Source: Atopsyche davidsoni
Lineage: Eukaryota; Arthropoda; Insecta; Trichoptera; Hydrobiosidae
Direction: 5' to 3'
Length of the DNA: 64,000 nucleotides
Assembly: GCA_022113835.1 (NCBI GenBank)
Contig: JAILWY010000026.1
Coordinates: 8,521,001-8,585,000, forward strand
Shown here: piece by piece, positions 1-14,209 of the stretch
Numbering within the stretch: position 1 is the first letter of the stretch
Layout: the number at the start of each line of letters is the position of its first letter
The notes under the pieces: model-generated
What the model was told of the DNA's origin: nothing
Databases searched by the model: none
Seen by the model: only the letters and a program-made list of their open reading frames with translations
Position numbers and translations under genes: made by a program

Positions 1-1302
1 GCAGTTTATAAAAAATCTTAGATGTTTATTGAAATTAATTTAAGTATTATTTTATATATGTTTGAAACAACAAGCGATTTTTCTAAATATTTTTATCATT
101 TTATAAGAGACCTTTCTCTTATTCGTCATTTATTTTAAAAGACATAAATACAAACACACGCAAGCTTTGTTATGACTTAAATCTTTAAGAGTTTTTGTGA
201 CAATTACGAATTGTTTCGATTTGAGTTTCGGATTGAATTAGGACACTTTGCGTTGAAAGCAATGCAGCATCAGACGGTGGAGACGTGATTATTGAGGCCA
301 CCAGCATTCTCCGGGGGAGAAGTTTACTCCAAGATTAGTTCTGTCGAGCGAAGACGGTGTGCGTGCAACATACATTCATCTCGATTGCTAAGTGCTGAAT
401 TTTAAAATACAGAACTGCATATTTAGCACCGCTGATTCTAGAATGATTTTAAGAATGTATTTATATATAGATAATGCGTATTACCAGTTATGAGGATTAC
501 TCGCACAAAGTTTTTTTTATCTTAGATTGTTGTAATAAATAATATGCTTTAAAGCGTTGTTTATATTTATTGATAAATTTAGTTGATCATTCATAACTGA
601 ATGATCGATTCGATGCTGCATCAGTTTCGGCTTTCAGGGTCATCATCGTATTGAAGTTAACTTGCTAAAACTGCGAGACAGGATCAAATATACAGGTGTT
701 GAAATTATATACACCTTCCCCGAATATATGCTAAAGAAATGATAGCTTATAATAAATGAGGATGGAAGACAAGAGCTGAAATTCTGGCGATGAAATTGTG
801 CAATGTGTGCAATGAAGCCCTCATAAGTTCACCTCGAAGTGCTGTTTCTTGTAGTGAGGTGGATGTGATGGTTTTGCTATGATAATTTATTCGTCTCTAA
901 ATTAGTTTACAGCTCTGACACTTTGAAGCCAAATGAAGATTGAATTTATAACTAGTTTTTTTATTAGATAATAAAAATAAACTAAACCCTGAAAATACTT
1001 ATAATAAATAAAAACATTGAAGTTAATTCAAAGTTGAATTATATATGAAATTAAACAAGGGATATAGTTATAGACATTAGTTACATTGTATTTTTAATGA
1101 TTGTATCTGTATCAGGAATTTGATAGTTATATTCTGTATGTGTAAGCTACGAGCCTACAAGGAGAGAGTATAGCAGGATATGGTTTATGTTTGTAAGATA
1201 CTTGTAGAGTTTGAGCAGAGCAATGATTCTAAGGTTGTTAACCATTAAAAAAAAAAAATTGTTTTAAAGATTTGTGCATAATAAAATATTTGTTTGTTTC
1301 AG
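1..1302. other. AT-rich noncoding stretch
   Basis: I see no gene here. The sequence is AT-rich with stops in all frames. A slightly GC-richer patch lies at about 240-380 but has no open frame or motif I recognise. The last 12-15 bases form a pyrimidine-rich tract ending in CAG, which is discussed with the candidate exon that follows. Confidence 0.6.
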
Positions 1303-1404
1303 TGCTACAATGTCAAGGAAGTGCCTCGACTGATCCCTGGGGAAGCTCGGTGCGGTCCTGAGCAGCCGTCATCAGTCCGGCCCTGGAGTTGCGCCCATCA
1401 CACC
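1303..1404 (+). CDS. candidate internal coding exon (34 codons)
   Basis: This is a GC-rich island of 102 bases in AT-rich DNA. It is preceded by a pyrimidine-rich tract ending TTTGTTTGTTTCAG, a good splice acceptor, and is followed at once by GTAAGT, a consensus donor. Only one of the three forward frames is open across it. That frame uses exactly 34 codons (phase 0 at both ends), starting CYNVKEVPRL and ending WSCAHHT. I do not recognise the protein; no domain is visible in so short a stretch. The length being a multiple of three with both splice signals in place fits a cassette exon of a gene whose other exons lie outside the window. It could equally be a noncoding exon or a chance arrangement. 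The opposite strand is also open for 69 codons, so an open frame alone is weak evidence in this GC-rich patch. Confidence 0.35.
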
Positions 1405-4400
1405 GTAAGTCTCGGAGCTTCAGCAGCCCCACGCAGTCGCAATAAACAACCAAGATTGGATGCTGCTGCGCTTGCAATTCCCCACCCATCGCCCTGATTA
1501 GTGCACTTATAGTAAACGACAAATGAAAAACAAGTCAACATCATTTCACACTTTTTTCTGATTACAACCCACACTTTCTTGCACTAATAGACGCGTGAAC
1601 AAATCTAGATGTCCGTGTTACTAAAAGTATCAACTCACAAGTGGTATACTCAAGCCATTTAAACATTTGACGACTTGCCAACATTTTAAACTTTATAAGC
1701 ATCTTTATTTTACCCGGAATTTATAGTTCATAAAATAAAGCGTTTAGTAAAGGGTATCGTTTTAAATTTATTAAATATTACATAAATCAATCTAGATTTG
1801 ATCAAAAACCAATTTCAATCTCCTGATTATTATGTTGTGTTTATTTTCTGGCAATATTTTTTTGGAACTTTACACCACATACAAACATAAGTAAAAAAAT
1901 ATATTGTAACATTTTTAGTATTAAAGTTCTTAGAAGGCAATTTTCTCAAACACTACAGCGGTCTACATATGTAGCAACAAAATCGACAGCAAACGTTTAA
2001 ATTGTATAGCGTGTAGTAATGTCGTTCATTTTTTTGCGTTTGTTTGTTTTAAAGAATGGAAAAAAAAGCCAACAGTGCTACGCTCGTTGTAATTTATCGA
2101 TCAAGTGTAAATTGTGTTGTTTCAAGTCTAGAATGGTTTTTATTGTTAAAAATGAATATACAGTTTATTTACTCGATAGGCTATAACTAACTGATTCGTA
2201 TATTTTAAATATAATCAAGCTCCAAAATTTATTGATCTTCGCAACATTTGTGTGGCTTATTTATGTTGTTATTTAAGAATCGCCGTATTTTGTGATATTG
2301 ACTGCAAATCCGCCATTTTGAAGCAGCATCACTTAGCCGTCATCTTGAATTTCAATCGCGCTTAATCTCGTCAGAATTAAATGCTTCAATTTGGAAGTTC
2401 CTATTTGCGGCCAACCGCGTTACTCCAGGGCCGGTTGTACGTTACAGGGGTCCATTAACGTCGAGGGTAATTTACCACATTCGGTTCCTGAAAGCTAAAA
2501 AGGCTGTGCTAAAAAATACCCATTTTGACACAGCATAAACAACGCTAACTACCCGCGGTTGGAAGTAAAGAAACACAAACAATTTTATTCATTACTACAA
2601 AACTTATCTACAATATTTAATTATTATATCTACGACACTATATAATACCACATTCACAAAATATTATTATTCTGAAACGCCGTTCATATAATAAACTGTC
2701 AATAATCATGAACACTTTACTCTATATAGATTTATTCCTACTCGTTTACATTTATTTGCATAAATATTGTATATACATATTTCAAAATTTCCTTTCAACA
2801 CTCGAAATCTATTAATATTTCAGTATGTCGAAAATGTGTGAAAAAACTTCAACCTTCATCAAAAATTATTTACTGTTTTCGGACATATTGATTTTCTTAC
2901 TTTCTTTGTAATATTAATATCCAGACATTTTATTATTTTGAAGGCTTTTGAGCAATTGTTAGACATATTAAAAAAAAAATATTCTCGGTTGAACTTCGTA
3001 TTTGCCCTTTGCTTTTATTGGGTTGTGTGTTTTAACATTTTATTTGGTTATTCAGGGTCTGGATATCACTCGAAAATATTCTTCAATAAATATGGAATAA
3101 ACGAAATACGTTTAGAAAGAATTCAGGTTTTTTGCGTTATTATTTAGGCTAAAAATTATTTCTAAATTAATAATTGTAAAAATGACATGAATGCATTAGT
3201 AATAATGAGCGATACCTAATTACTTTTATCATACACAATTGTAACGCGTTGAATACTAAACATCAAAAATCATAAATCAATGTTATTGCTAAGCTATTTC
3301 GTTTATTTCATGTAGTCAATATAATATGAATATAATTAAATGAATGGTATTTAGACAGTCATCAGGTTTTTATGAAAAATTTCTCAAACTTATCTATTAA
3401 AAATTATATAAATTATACTATGTCAAACACACATTAGGACTCATTCGCTTTTAAAATATTTTTAATTTTGTTTTTATCGTTCAAATAACACATACATAGC
3501 TCTTCGATTTCTTTTCAAGTCAATTGAACTGAAAATAACTTTTAAACACTTTTTTATGAAATGACTCGTAATAACGAAGTCTTTGTTCGACATTACATTA
3601 CGAAATTACAAATTCAATATAACAACAATAGTTTACTTTTGTAAATGTTTTCAAGCGTTTGGTTTTTTTTATTTTCAATGTGTATTGTCGCTCTAAACTT
3701 TTAGACAGTCGTTGATATAGCAAATTGAAAGATTTAATGAGGAAATTTTCATCTAGTAAAAATATTTGTTAGCTTATTCGTATTTTTCCAACATGAAAAT
3801 ATCCTAATCCTATTTTTTTTATTATGTTATTAGTGATGTATTTTTACGTCTAAAGTACGACGCGCTGACAGAAACATTATTGTTGCTTTATTTGTCTATG
3901 TATTTATGAGTGTAAACATTTTAAAAGCGTCAACATATTTGTAAAAGTCATAATTACTTTAATGTTTTATTGATTTTAATTAAACATATTTTATCGTTAA
4001 AACGCTACCTTTGCCGGACAATTGAATCCCATTTAAAATACAAGACGATTAGCCTAGTTTATTTTTCGCTGTAAATAATTTTTATCTACTTGGTGTTTAT
4101 AAATAATCATGATTTTCCAGACTAAATTCTTCCTGTCACCTTTGCTAGTAAAATGGGCCTAGTAATATATTAATATTTATTACCCAACACACTTCATGCG
4201 CCTCGCCTTGATGCTATGATTACCAAAGGAACGCAATCAATCCAGAATATTCTTTGATATGTATCCCTAATACGATCATGTATAAGTCATATAATCTTGA
4301 TATATTTACTCACCATTCATACAACATTCACGACACGGCCATACCTTGATGAGAGCTTTAAGAAATATCGTATATCATTTGCAAAGTAGATTATCTATAA

Positions 4401-7246
4401 TAAATTCGTCTACGCTTGTAATTTTTTTGCCATAAATATAAGTAAAAATGATAATGTAAAAAATACAATGATTTAAAAAACAAGAAAAAAATTAATTGAA
4501 GCAAATAAAATTATTATGAAAGAATAATTATCGAATAGAGTTTTTTATAGATGTGCTTGAATAACTTTATAAATTATATGTTAAGGTATTCAAATTTTAC
4601 GTATTTCATTTCTGAAAATGTATTATATTAAAATATTACTGAAGATACAGAGTTAAAAGTTAGTTGAGGTATGGGCAGCATTTTCACATAAGTTAATACC
4701 TTCAAATTCCTTTCCTAAAGATAAAATTAATACAGAAAATGCCATTTTAAGAAAGTTTTGTTTAGAAGTTTATGTTTACGGGCTAGGATTATTTAAATTC
4801 ACTGAGTGTTCATTTTTCCAAATACTCAAAGGAAAATTTACAGAAAATACGTGAGTAAATTAAAAAAAATCATTTTAAAACTTATCAAAGTGGAGTGCTT
4901 ATTAAAAACAAATAATGCAAATTAATCTAATGGCACATGTGACATCTTCAATCCACTCAATATTCAACTTGTCACAAACCTGATGGAAATACTAATCAAT
5001 AGGTAAGCTTTTTCAGTAATGTAGAATTTTCAATTCCATATAATCAATCCACTTCCCCAGCAGGTGATCACTCGACCTGTCGCCTGAGGGTTTCAAAGTG
5101 GCACCTCGTTAAATCATTGGCTATTTTTAAGCGTGTAATTTAGTATATTCAAGTCAGGTTGGTATGACGGGTATGTGGTAATGCTTTCGGCTCCTTTGGA
5201 AATGGATATTAGCAATCGGTAATGCTGCGTAATTTATCGAGGAGTGGAGTTTATTTGAGTGTTGTTTATCTTGATATATCATCGTAGTTGTTAATATTAA
5301 TGTGAAAATCGAAGTGTTTGGTACGGAGTTTATTTTAGCCACCAGAATCTCAACATACAAATTGTATATTAATGGTGATAAATATATATTTTGTGATTGA
5401 TTATTTATCGTTTTTGTTGAATCGACAATTTGATTGTGGATGTTATAAGGTATTCTAATATGAATATGTTATTTATTTTTTTGTTAAGTAATCGACCCTC
5501 AAACAAACTTAAGAATAGTTTGTTATTTGTACCATATAATATGACAGTTATAATTTAAACCTATTTCTGTTATGTTTAAAGGAGCATGCTTCTTACTTGT
5601 AGCAGTAGATAATTCTATTCAGGAGTGCAAATTTTAATTGTCTATTTTAAATTCACTTCAGAATAAATAGGTATTCAATTTAATATTGCAGTACCTGCGT
5701 ACGGTTTTTTTTATTTATTTCATCAATGAGCTTCTTACGATGTATCAATATAATTTATGTTTACTTTTTAGTTTTAACAACTCAAAACATAGCTCTTTGA
5801 ACAAATCACAAGTCTTTTATGCCTGCGTATAAATAAATATTATTTATATATTTTTTTAAAATAAATACCCCATTGATATATCTCTATTTATCGAAAATAA
5901 AATTGAAATATTAAAAAAAATTGCTATAGAATTTTCAGAATAAAAACCTAATTTATTTTTTCTGTTATATGTATTTATTGTAAGTATATACGTATTCAAA
6001 TAATGTAATATCCATAATACGTATATCCATCTGTCTCTCGCAAAATAATATTTTTTTAAATTTACATCATTTCCGATGGCAAATGATTTATGGTAGAAAA
6101 TTCTTTTTTAGCATACAAATTTGGTTTGTTTATTTTTTCATCGATATTGTGGAAATCTAATAAACGTGAGTTGAAATGATTTTTTTACATTGTATGGTGT
6201 ACGTTCGCCTGCCTACAAAATTTGGTTACTTTTTTAAATCATATTCATCCATCAGTTTATCTAATAATCTTTATATTGTCAACACCTTATTTCTCTTTGG
6301 AAGAAAATTTAATTTACGTAAACCAGAATTAAAAAAAAAGTTACAAAAATATTACAAGATTTAATTAACTGAAAAGCAACTACAATTTGTTTTGATGATA
6401 AAAAAAAAATTACAATGCAACTTTTTCACACGCAAATACTCTACTTCAGGCAATCACATAGTAAATCTGTTTTTCCAGCATCCATTTTCCTAGCTGGCAC
6501 ATCTGGGGCGTCTTTTTTCCCTTCACTAGGGAAGTATTTTGACCCACTCACTACAGATTGACCGAGTCATTTATCTTCTTTGTCTTAAAGCCTTAACATC
6601 TAATACCTTATTATCCCTTTATTTATCTTGCAGGCATGCTGATTTTTTGCTAGGGGCTTTGTTCTTGCCAGTAAGGGTATCTTTTCATCGTTTACTATTG
6701 GCAAAGCCACAATCAAAATAATACGCGAGCATTATCTCTTTCCGTGATTTAGTAAGTTATTTAGCTAAGCTCGGAATTTTTTATTTTCTTATTCTCGTAA
6801 AAAATACAACGGAGACCAAAAAAATTAAATTTCATAATTGAATATTGTGAAAAGATAGTGTAACGTTTAAAACTCAATTTAAATATCTTATTTTAAGAAG
6901 AAAGTTCAGTGAAATACCAAAACACATGGTTTCAATCATGATTGTATACTTGATTTAAAAATATCTTTTGCTAGGTTCAGTTTCAGTTTCAAATTTTATT
7001 ATTATTATTTTATTTTGTTACGGTGTAAAATTATGTCGAGAGAAATTAAATTGAAAAATATGCCATTTAAAAGTACTTGAGTGACACGTATACATAAGTA
7101 TATATTCATTAAATGATTTAAAAAAACCAGCTCAACACCATTCTTTGATATAAGCTATCTTTTATTCTCTATATGAAAATATGTTAAAAATCTATTGAAT
7201 AACTCAGCTCTACAACGTGTAGAATATATTGCGTTTTGGGTTAGGG
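1405..7246. other. AT-rich noncoding stretch
   Basis: No gene is visible in almost 6 kb. Open frames are short, AT-driven and rich in Phe, Leu, Ile, Lys and Asn, with no domain. A GC-richer pocket at about 2290-2500 contains CGCCATTTTG (a GCCAT core as bound by Pho/YY1-type factors) and several CpGs. Another at about 5040-5110 is CpG-poor. Neither has an open frame worth calling. The remainder is poly-A/T runs and simple AT sequence. Confidence 0.6.
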
Positions 7247-7330
7247 CAGTGGTCCCCAATCCTATGCCCGCGGGCACCATGGCGCCCGCCGACCTTTTTT
7301 CGTGTGCCCGTCGCTGTGCGACCACGATAA
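7247..7330 (+). mobile_element. orphan hAT-like transposon end
   Basis: A sharp GC-rich block starts with CAGTGGTCCCCAA, which is the kind of terminal inverted repeat seen at hAT-superfamily elements (CA-start, CAGTGG-like). It continues into a GC-rich stretch with repeated GCCCG and GCGCCC words before dropping back to AT-rich sequence. The matching opposite end (TTGGGGACCACTG) was not found anywhere in the window, so this is a truncated or heavily decayed nonautonomous copy. No transposase frame accompanies it. The superfamily call rests only on the terminal motif. Confidence 0.45.
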
Positions 7331-7620
7331 AAAATTATTTAAGTTAGCAATAAAATGCATTATAAAATATTATATTTTAAGTAAATTAATAACATTAAAT
7401 TTATTAGATTTTTTCTAAATAATTTTTTTAAATATATTTAACCATTATTCCGATCTTATATATTTTAAGCGTACAATTTTTAATTGAAGACATTGGCTTT
7501 CTATGCACCAGTATTTCATCGGTTAAATTTATTTGATATCTAAAAGCGTAGCAATCGAAAAATAATCAGAATTGATTGATGTCAGTATTTTTATTGTCAT
7601 AAAAGATTTTCAATTAGGAT

Positions 7621-7710
7621 TGGCCAGCTGGTTCAATTGTTAGGCTCTTGATTTTTGACCGAGAGTTTTCCATTTCGATTTGCGTCCTGACAGGTAAATC
7701 CCGGACTGTT
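7621..7710 (+). repeat. degenerate tRNA-derived SINE head
   Basis: The order of parts resembles a tRNA-derived Pol III promoter. An A-box-like GGTTCAATTGTTAGG at about 7630 is followed by an anticodon-arm-like segment (CTCTTG, loop, CCGAGAG) and, about 42 bases after the A box, a B-box-like CATTTCGATTTGC. The stem bases CTCT and GAGAG can pair. The B box departs clearly from GGTTCGANTCC, so it is probably transcriptionally dead. There is no obvious 3' tail or target duplication. It could be chance; a search against a SINE library would decide. Confidence 0.4.
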
Positions 7711-10700
7711 TTAATTAATTTATTTCCTGTTTCAGTTTGTTCACAGCCAATTTGTATTTGTCATTAATTGTTAAGGTGTAATTAAAAAACAACGTAATAC
7801 ATATCATGATTTAAAAATAAAAAAATAAAAATGTGCATTATGGTATTAATGTTGACACCAAGTGTTTTGGCATTTCACTTTACTTTCGTCCTACAACGAC
7901 AGAATAAATTAAGAATTAAGGTCACTTTTTACGGATTAATGAAAAAACTAATTTATGATGTTTAATGTTTATTATTTTACAAAATCACCATTTATTCCTC
8001 TTACTGGAGTTCTACCTGAAGCAATATTTAGACAAACTATCCGCTAATTGTGATAACAATATAATAATGATTACATACTATAGCTCAAAATTATTCAATG
8101 AAATATACTGTGGGAGCGGTCGTCATTAAACAATATTTCATTTCTTAAAGGTCTTATTATGTAAATATTTCTTCATAAACTAGATGTTGCAATATTTTCC
8201 GGTGTAAACGGCGGACGTATAAGAGATAATTTGAAATATTCGTTGGTTGTCGCTTCGTGTTTACCGGCCGAGGCGCTCTCTACTTAGTGAAGCCTAGTCT
8301 ACCAAAAGCTTTTAAGGCTTTGTGAGACTAGCAGTTTGGTTGAAACTATTTTTAAACGGAATCTATTTCAGGTATGTGTACTATCCGCACACGGTGTGTA
8401 AACAGAGGATAAGAATAAAAGTATCGATTGCTCTCAACAGCTCGTGTGGGAATATTGCGATAAAAACAAAATATTGCAATATAATAGAATACATGTAGAA
8501 ATGTTTTCAATTATAAACTCTCATACCTATAAATAAGGATTTATTTGTAATACTACGACAACATTTCCTTCCATTCTACTTAAAATATAACGCATTTATT
8601 AACTTTCGGAATATTTTTTTAAGAATGTAATATTTGGCTTAAACTTTAAAAGCTGAAAATATTAATCAATAACAATAATTTAAAATAAATATGAGTTTGG
8701 ATCGGCTTCAAATTACGTAATAGGCCATTAAGTTCAAAACTGAATAATTATACACGACATGAAAATAATATTCATTCCTATTTGCAATATCAAGGCTCAA
8801 GTTACTTAATAAAAATTAATAATTCACGTAAGCAAAGCCAGCAAACGTCAAATTTAGTAATCAGATTTCCTAGAACGAATATTTCATTAAAAATGCAATC
8901 TGAATTTATCCTGAAGCTCTAACGCCAGATTTCTTCCCCCGGGTTGGCTCGGTTGTATCGACCGACCTAAACGCCGTCCTAATGACGTCTTTTTTCTAGC
9001 TTTCAATTAGAGATGGCGAATTGATTGTTAATGCTTCCGGTTTCTCTTCAAGCTTCCTTTGTTCTTGCAGATTAATTATATAATATCCGCCAAGCTGGTC
9101 AGCCTCCTGGAAGTTTTTTCGTTCTAGGCTGTATTCGCGTGAAAGTTTTTGGTTGATTCTCACTTAGATCGACCCAATGCGTCCGGTTGAATGAATGCCG
9201 TGAATTACTAATTGATTTGTTAAAGAGTATGTCCACGAAATAAAAATAAGGTGTTAAATGATCCCAAATCACTACAGAAGTAAACATTACTAATATTGGA
9301 ATGATAATACGACAATTAAATTGAAAATATGACAAACCTTTATTTAAAAAAAGTGGTGTCCAAAGTTAAGTAAATAAAGTAAAGGTTATTTCAATGATTG
9401 CTTTATGCTATATAAAAAATTATAAAAAAGATCTGAATAAACTTGTAAATTTGTAAAAACAAAATAACGAGTACAATAATTTGTCAATCTAAGCTTAAAC
9501 ATAAATCTGTTATTAAATGAATGGATTTATCGCGGAAAATTAGCTGGTAATAAAGTGACTATTTTTGCCTAAAGTAAAATAGTTTTAAAAATATGCGCAA
9601 TAATCGTGTTAATGTCAAAGCTCTTGGAAATTATGTAAGGTATAAATTAAAAGCTTTGAGTGGCCTTTACACATATTTTTGTTTTAAAAAGGTTATTTAT
9701 GTTTGAGTGTTGCCATTTAAAAGTATAAATAGCAACCGTATCTAATTGTTGACTTTTGAAATTCATCCTGATTTATGTTTAAAAAAATTGGTATGAATAT
9801 CCGTTGCAACTTATCACAACTCGAATCCAACTATTCATTTATTTTCATATCCCGCGATAAGCTTTCAAGTTTTGTATATTTTGAATTATTAATTTAGTAT
9901 ATTTCTAACTGTGGCGAGTATACGTTTCCCATTCTCGTTTGTGTTTGCCAAAAAGGTATTCTGCGCTTTACCAGTTTTCAAATACTTATAATAATTTCAG
10001 AATACTTTGTCATTTTTCTAATACGCCATTAATAATAGGGTCTGTATATGTATTTATGAATAGGTTTAATTCTCTGTTAACTTAAATAAAGCGTCACATT
10101 ATGTCGAGAAATGATATCATGGGTATAAATGGATTATTCCGTTGAGTACGAGTGGAGGAGATGTCATCTGCTCTCTATTAACAATGCGTGTAAGAGACAG
10201 GGACACTTAGCATTGTGATATTAATCGCGTATTATGTCTGCAGCCGAGGACTTCAAATGTTTGAGATAACATCGTCATATGATGTAAGTATTTTGATGTG
10301 TGATAATTGGATTCTGTTGTTTAATAATTATATAAATTATTTGCTATTTAGAATAATACATTGATATAATTAATGTCACTAATGGCGTAAACATGCAGAG
10401 GCATAAACAACTATGCGAGAATAATAGTTTTTTAATTGTTGTTCAGTAGATGATCAATGAGTATTTACTGTGGATTAAATGTTCATAAGTGAATTCACAT
10501 GAAAGCATTTAACTCGTATTACTGATCATCTTTTAATGAAGTGTGTTGAAGTCAACTTCAAATTTACAATTCTAAGTTGTTATTATTTTGGGATATTTTT
10601 TATACATGAAAATGTAGATTGTAGACATTTATTTAATTTTTTTTAGACCTATAAAATATTTTTATTAATTCTATATCTGGTGGTTGATGTTATTCATTTG

Positions 10701-13700
10701 AGCGTATATATATAAGATTTTTTAAATCATTTGAGTATCCCAATAATTTTTTTTTAGATAATATTAATTAGGCGTTAGCACTTACCTGAAATCATATGCA
10801 AATATAAACAAATTTACTAGAGTTAATGGAAACTTCTGTCATTAAATGAAAACAGCTCTTTTCTAGCTCTGATTCACCCCTTCAAAATGGGGTAGTAAAC
10901 AGAATAATGAGCTTCATCCTTTTAATTCCTAGCGTTAAAGATTATTACAAGCTCAAAGTCTACTCTCCGAGGATTCGGCTCTTTGCTACTTTTATATATA
11001 ACGCAAGCCCTATTTTAGGTACTACATTATTAAGCGTATCGAAACATGGTTTATAAGACACCGTTCCGGAAATCATCATTGCAGTTGTTTTTGGACATCC
11101 TCTGGTTTTTTTTATTATCTCAAGAGCTTTAGTCTATTTTTATTTTTACTTCTACAGTATCGATCTGTTCAAGTAGGTCCAGTGTCATATAAGCTTTCCA
11201 TGTTATATGTATGGAACATTTTCATCGGAAAAAGAAATCCAATCATTCCTACCGTGTTATTCCAACCATGCATCTTTTTTGAAGTCACCTGGCGCCACGA
11301 GAAGGTTTCTACCTAAAGGGTTAAAGTTTTTTTTAGAAATATGTTCTTCTATTCACAAAAAAATTGAATATATTTAAGATAAAAATATGCTTTTATGAAG
11401 AAAACGATTGACTTTAAGAAATAAATTGCGTAAAATATTTTAAAAATATACAACATAAAATATTAAATCATCAGGAAAAAATTATGACTCTCAAATTGTA
11501 GTGATTGACGCCTGTAAATAAGTCTTACCCAAATACCTACTTAAAAAGAAATTGAAAAGCATAATGAGGATGAATAAGGAAAAATTAAAATATAGATGAG
11601 TTATTTAAGATATTGATATTAATGGAGGAAGGTTTCTAGGACTTTGAGAAATATGATAAAAAACAATTATCGCCTTCGTTAAAACTTCCCCAGGCGAAGG
11701 AAATCATCATTCTCCTCCCGCGAGGGCTTTTATTAGAAAAATTGTGTTTTTGAGTAAATTGCACCATTATGAGAAAATACCTTATTTTGTATTGTCAAAG
11801 GACAATTCAAAATGTAAACTTTCAGGACTCGTGTATTTCTTTATAAAATAAGTATTTATTTATTTCTTTAAAAATATACATTTTTCTTTTATGTATTGAA
11901 AAAACCGTAAATGATAGTATAATTGAGAACACTTCTGAGTCTCCTTACAGTTGTATTTTAAGACGTATTGATTGTTTTGTTTTAAAAAAATGCTAATATC
12001 TATTATACAACATGAATTCATGCGCAGACACTTTAAAAGACCACTTAACAATAAAAGTTGTATCGAAAATGTTAGCATATACATATGAATTTTATCCGAA
12101 AACTTTATACTGAACATTTAAGTTTGTATCACCAAAAACATGACAGGGAGTAGAACTATGAGTCAGTCCTGGGGCTGGCAACCCTCGGGGTGGTCCGCCC
12201 CTGTCATCGGCCTTCGATAAACTTGATTTGCCAGCCACTAGGCAGTGGTCTGCAATAAATCCCCAATATATACAGTGACGCGGATGATTGCGACCGCAGT
12301 GGGGCTGCGGCAATATTTTTTATTCAATTTCTATTACCACAATTAGACTCTTTGAGTTGAAAACCAGATGTCAAGGTTTTTCTTGTTTTTGGCAAATTGT
12401 TAAAAATCACTTGTTTCGTGACTTAAAAATAAACATTTATAATTTTTTTAAACGCCAAAATTGTTTGTATTTGTTTGATAAAAAAATACCCCGAGCAAGT
12501 TTTTTATGGAAATAATATATATTTTAATTGCGAATATTCTATAAAATAATCAATGTCAAATGATGCATATTCCTATACAATGTATGTTTGGATATCTATT
12601 TTATGTCTGTAAATGTCAGACCTTCAAGTTGAGTTTTAATTTAAGTCCAATAATTTAGATGAACTACTATCAAAAAGTACTTTGGATACATTTTCATAAT
12701 AAAGAATCGTATGAATGTGTAAACAACAATTGATCGATTGCATTTTTATATTAAACAATGTAAGCCTTAACACAAACACGAATAAAAATGTTCTAAAATT
12801 ATGTAGTACAACAGTAAAATTCTTATTAGTGATAATTCACATTTCAGGAAATCATTCATATATATCAGAATTTAAAAAAATATACAGCAATTTTTCTACG
12901 TTTATGATTACCATATTTTTACTATGTCGTGTTAAATTTTCCTTTCTAATGTAATTTCACGCCGCAGTACAACAGGCTGTCTACTTCTATACTTGTAACA
13001 CGGGCATATAACTCCATGGTTACCATAAAAGGTGAAATTCTGCACGTAGCTGAAATGTGACAATTACCCGTCCACACACGAATCGGTCTCGATATATCAC
13101 GCTCACCGTCCGCCTAACTCACTGGGCCACACGCCATGGAACACAACACTGGTAGTACATTCTATGAGCCGAACCATGAAATATGGATGAAAACTAAATA
13201 CACTGTCAAAATGATACGTTATTGTATTACTAAGCATAAAATATTGTGTTGAAGATACAATGGAAAATAGGCTATGAACAACAGACGTAAAATATTGAAA
13301 CATTTAATTAACCGCAAATATAAAATTAGCATATATTACGGTGGCTTTTATGAAGTTGTTTCTTAAACTATAAAAAGCAGCAACACCATTGCTTGATATG
13401 CTGCAAACGGTGCTTTTAGTTTTATGTATAAAATAAAAAAAATAATCTCAATGCTCTGGAAGAAATGTTTTGATAACTTTGGTGTTTACTCTATTTAAAC
13501 AAGGTTTTGTATTGAATGTAATAAAACAAATTAATAATGGTCCATTTATGGATTATAAGAAAAAAACTATAATAACTCATTTTAAAGCATTAAAAATACT
13601 AGTATTGTAATTAAAATCTTCGCATATTAATATTTTTTTTTTTGTAAATCATTTTGGAGTTATTCACTTCTCTCAATAAATTACCCATTCATAATCGTAC

Positions 13701-14190
13701 CCAGACATATACAAAAATCCACTGCCTATGGATATCTTATGCATCCTAAAACAAAAATTGAAGTATCACATGTCCGTAAGTGTTGTTTATACATAGAAAA
13801 ACGGAGGAAGTTCCCACCCTTAGCATTATAATAAGTCCGTAAATTACTAATAGTAGGTGGGTCTCCCCGACTCTGACCGAGGGCGAGGTCTGGTCGCTTG
13901 GCAGTGACGCGTGGCCAGACCCGCGCGATGGGTTGAGGCGCAGCAACGCGAACCAAAACAATATGGCCAATATATACTTACATGCTTATTATAAACTCCA
14001 AAATTAAACGAGTGATCACTACTTTTTTAAGTGTTTTAAAAAAAAGAAAAAAAAAAGTGTTTTGTGTGTTTTCGTTACAACAGATTTGAACATGTCTTGG
14101 TGTAATCAGTGAAACAAAGCAGTGTGCGATTGATTGTTGTGTGTTTATTTATGGTTGGTTTTTTAATACACACACATATATGTATATATA
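7711..14190. other. AT-rich noncoding stretch with small GC pockets
   Basis: No gene is seen. A GC-richer pocket at about 8930-9130 holds TGACGTC-like and TAATTAG-like words and could be regulatory. A patch at about 12150-12310 contains short inverted words (GGCTGGCAA against TTGCCAGCC, CCGCAG against CTGCGG) and CAGTGGTCTGCAA, reminiscent of a worn transposon end. A pocket at about 13840-13960 is open on the minus strand in two overlapping frames (74-76 codons), but neither has a recognisable domain. Everything else is AT-rich filler. Confidence 0.55.
8294..8331. repeat. imperfect hairpin
   Basis: CTAGTCT at 8294-8300 pairs with AGACTAG at 8325-8331, and AAAAGC pairs with GCTTT further in, separated by a 3-base internal mismatch on each side. 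The stem is too short for an animal microRNA precursor. No function is inferred. Confidence 0.4.
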
Positions 14191-14209
14191 TATATTAGGG
14201 TGTCCCTTA
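14191..14209 (+). repeat. left terminal inverted repeat
   Basis: Nineteen bases, perfectly complementary to 16374-16392, including TATA bases shared with the flanking microsatellite. The core AGGGTGTCCCT is itself nearly palindromic. Confidence 0.85.

Noticed and set aside
10784..10792. Consensus splice donor on the minus strand (CAGGTAAGT)
   Set aside because: The sequence that would be exonic is AT-rich, with no open frame or acceptor at a sensible distance.
12150..12310. Minimal transposon between CAGTGGTCTGCAA and TTGCGACCGCAGTG
   Set aside because: The two ends match only loosely and would bound less than 60 bases; probably chance or an unreadable relic.
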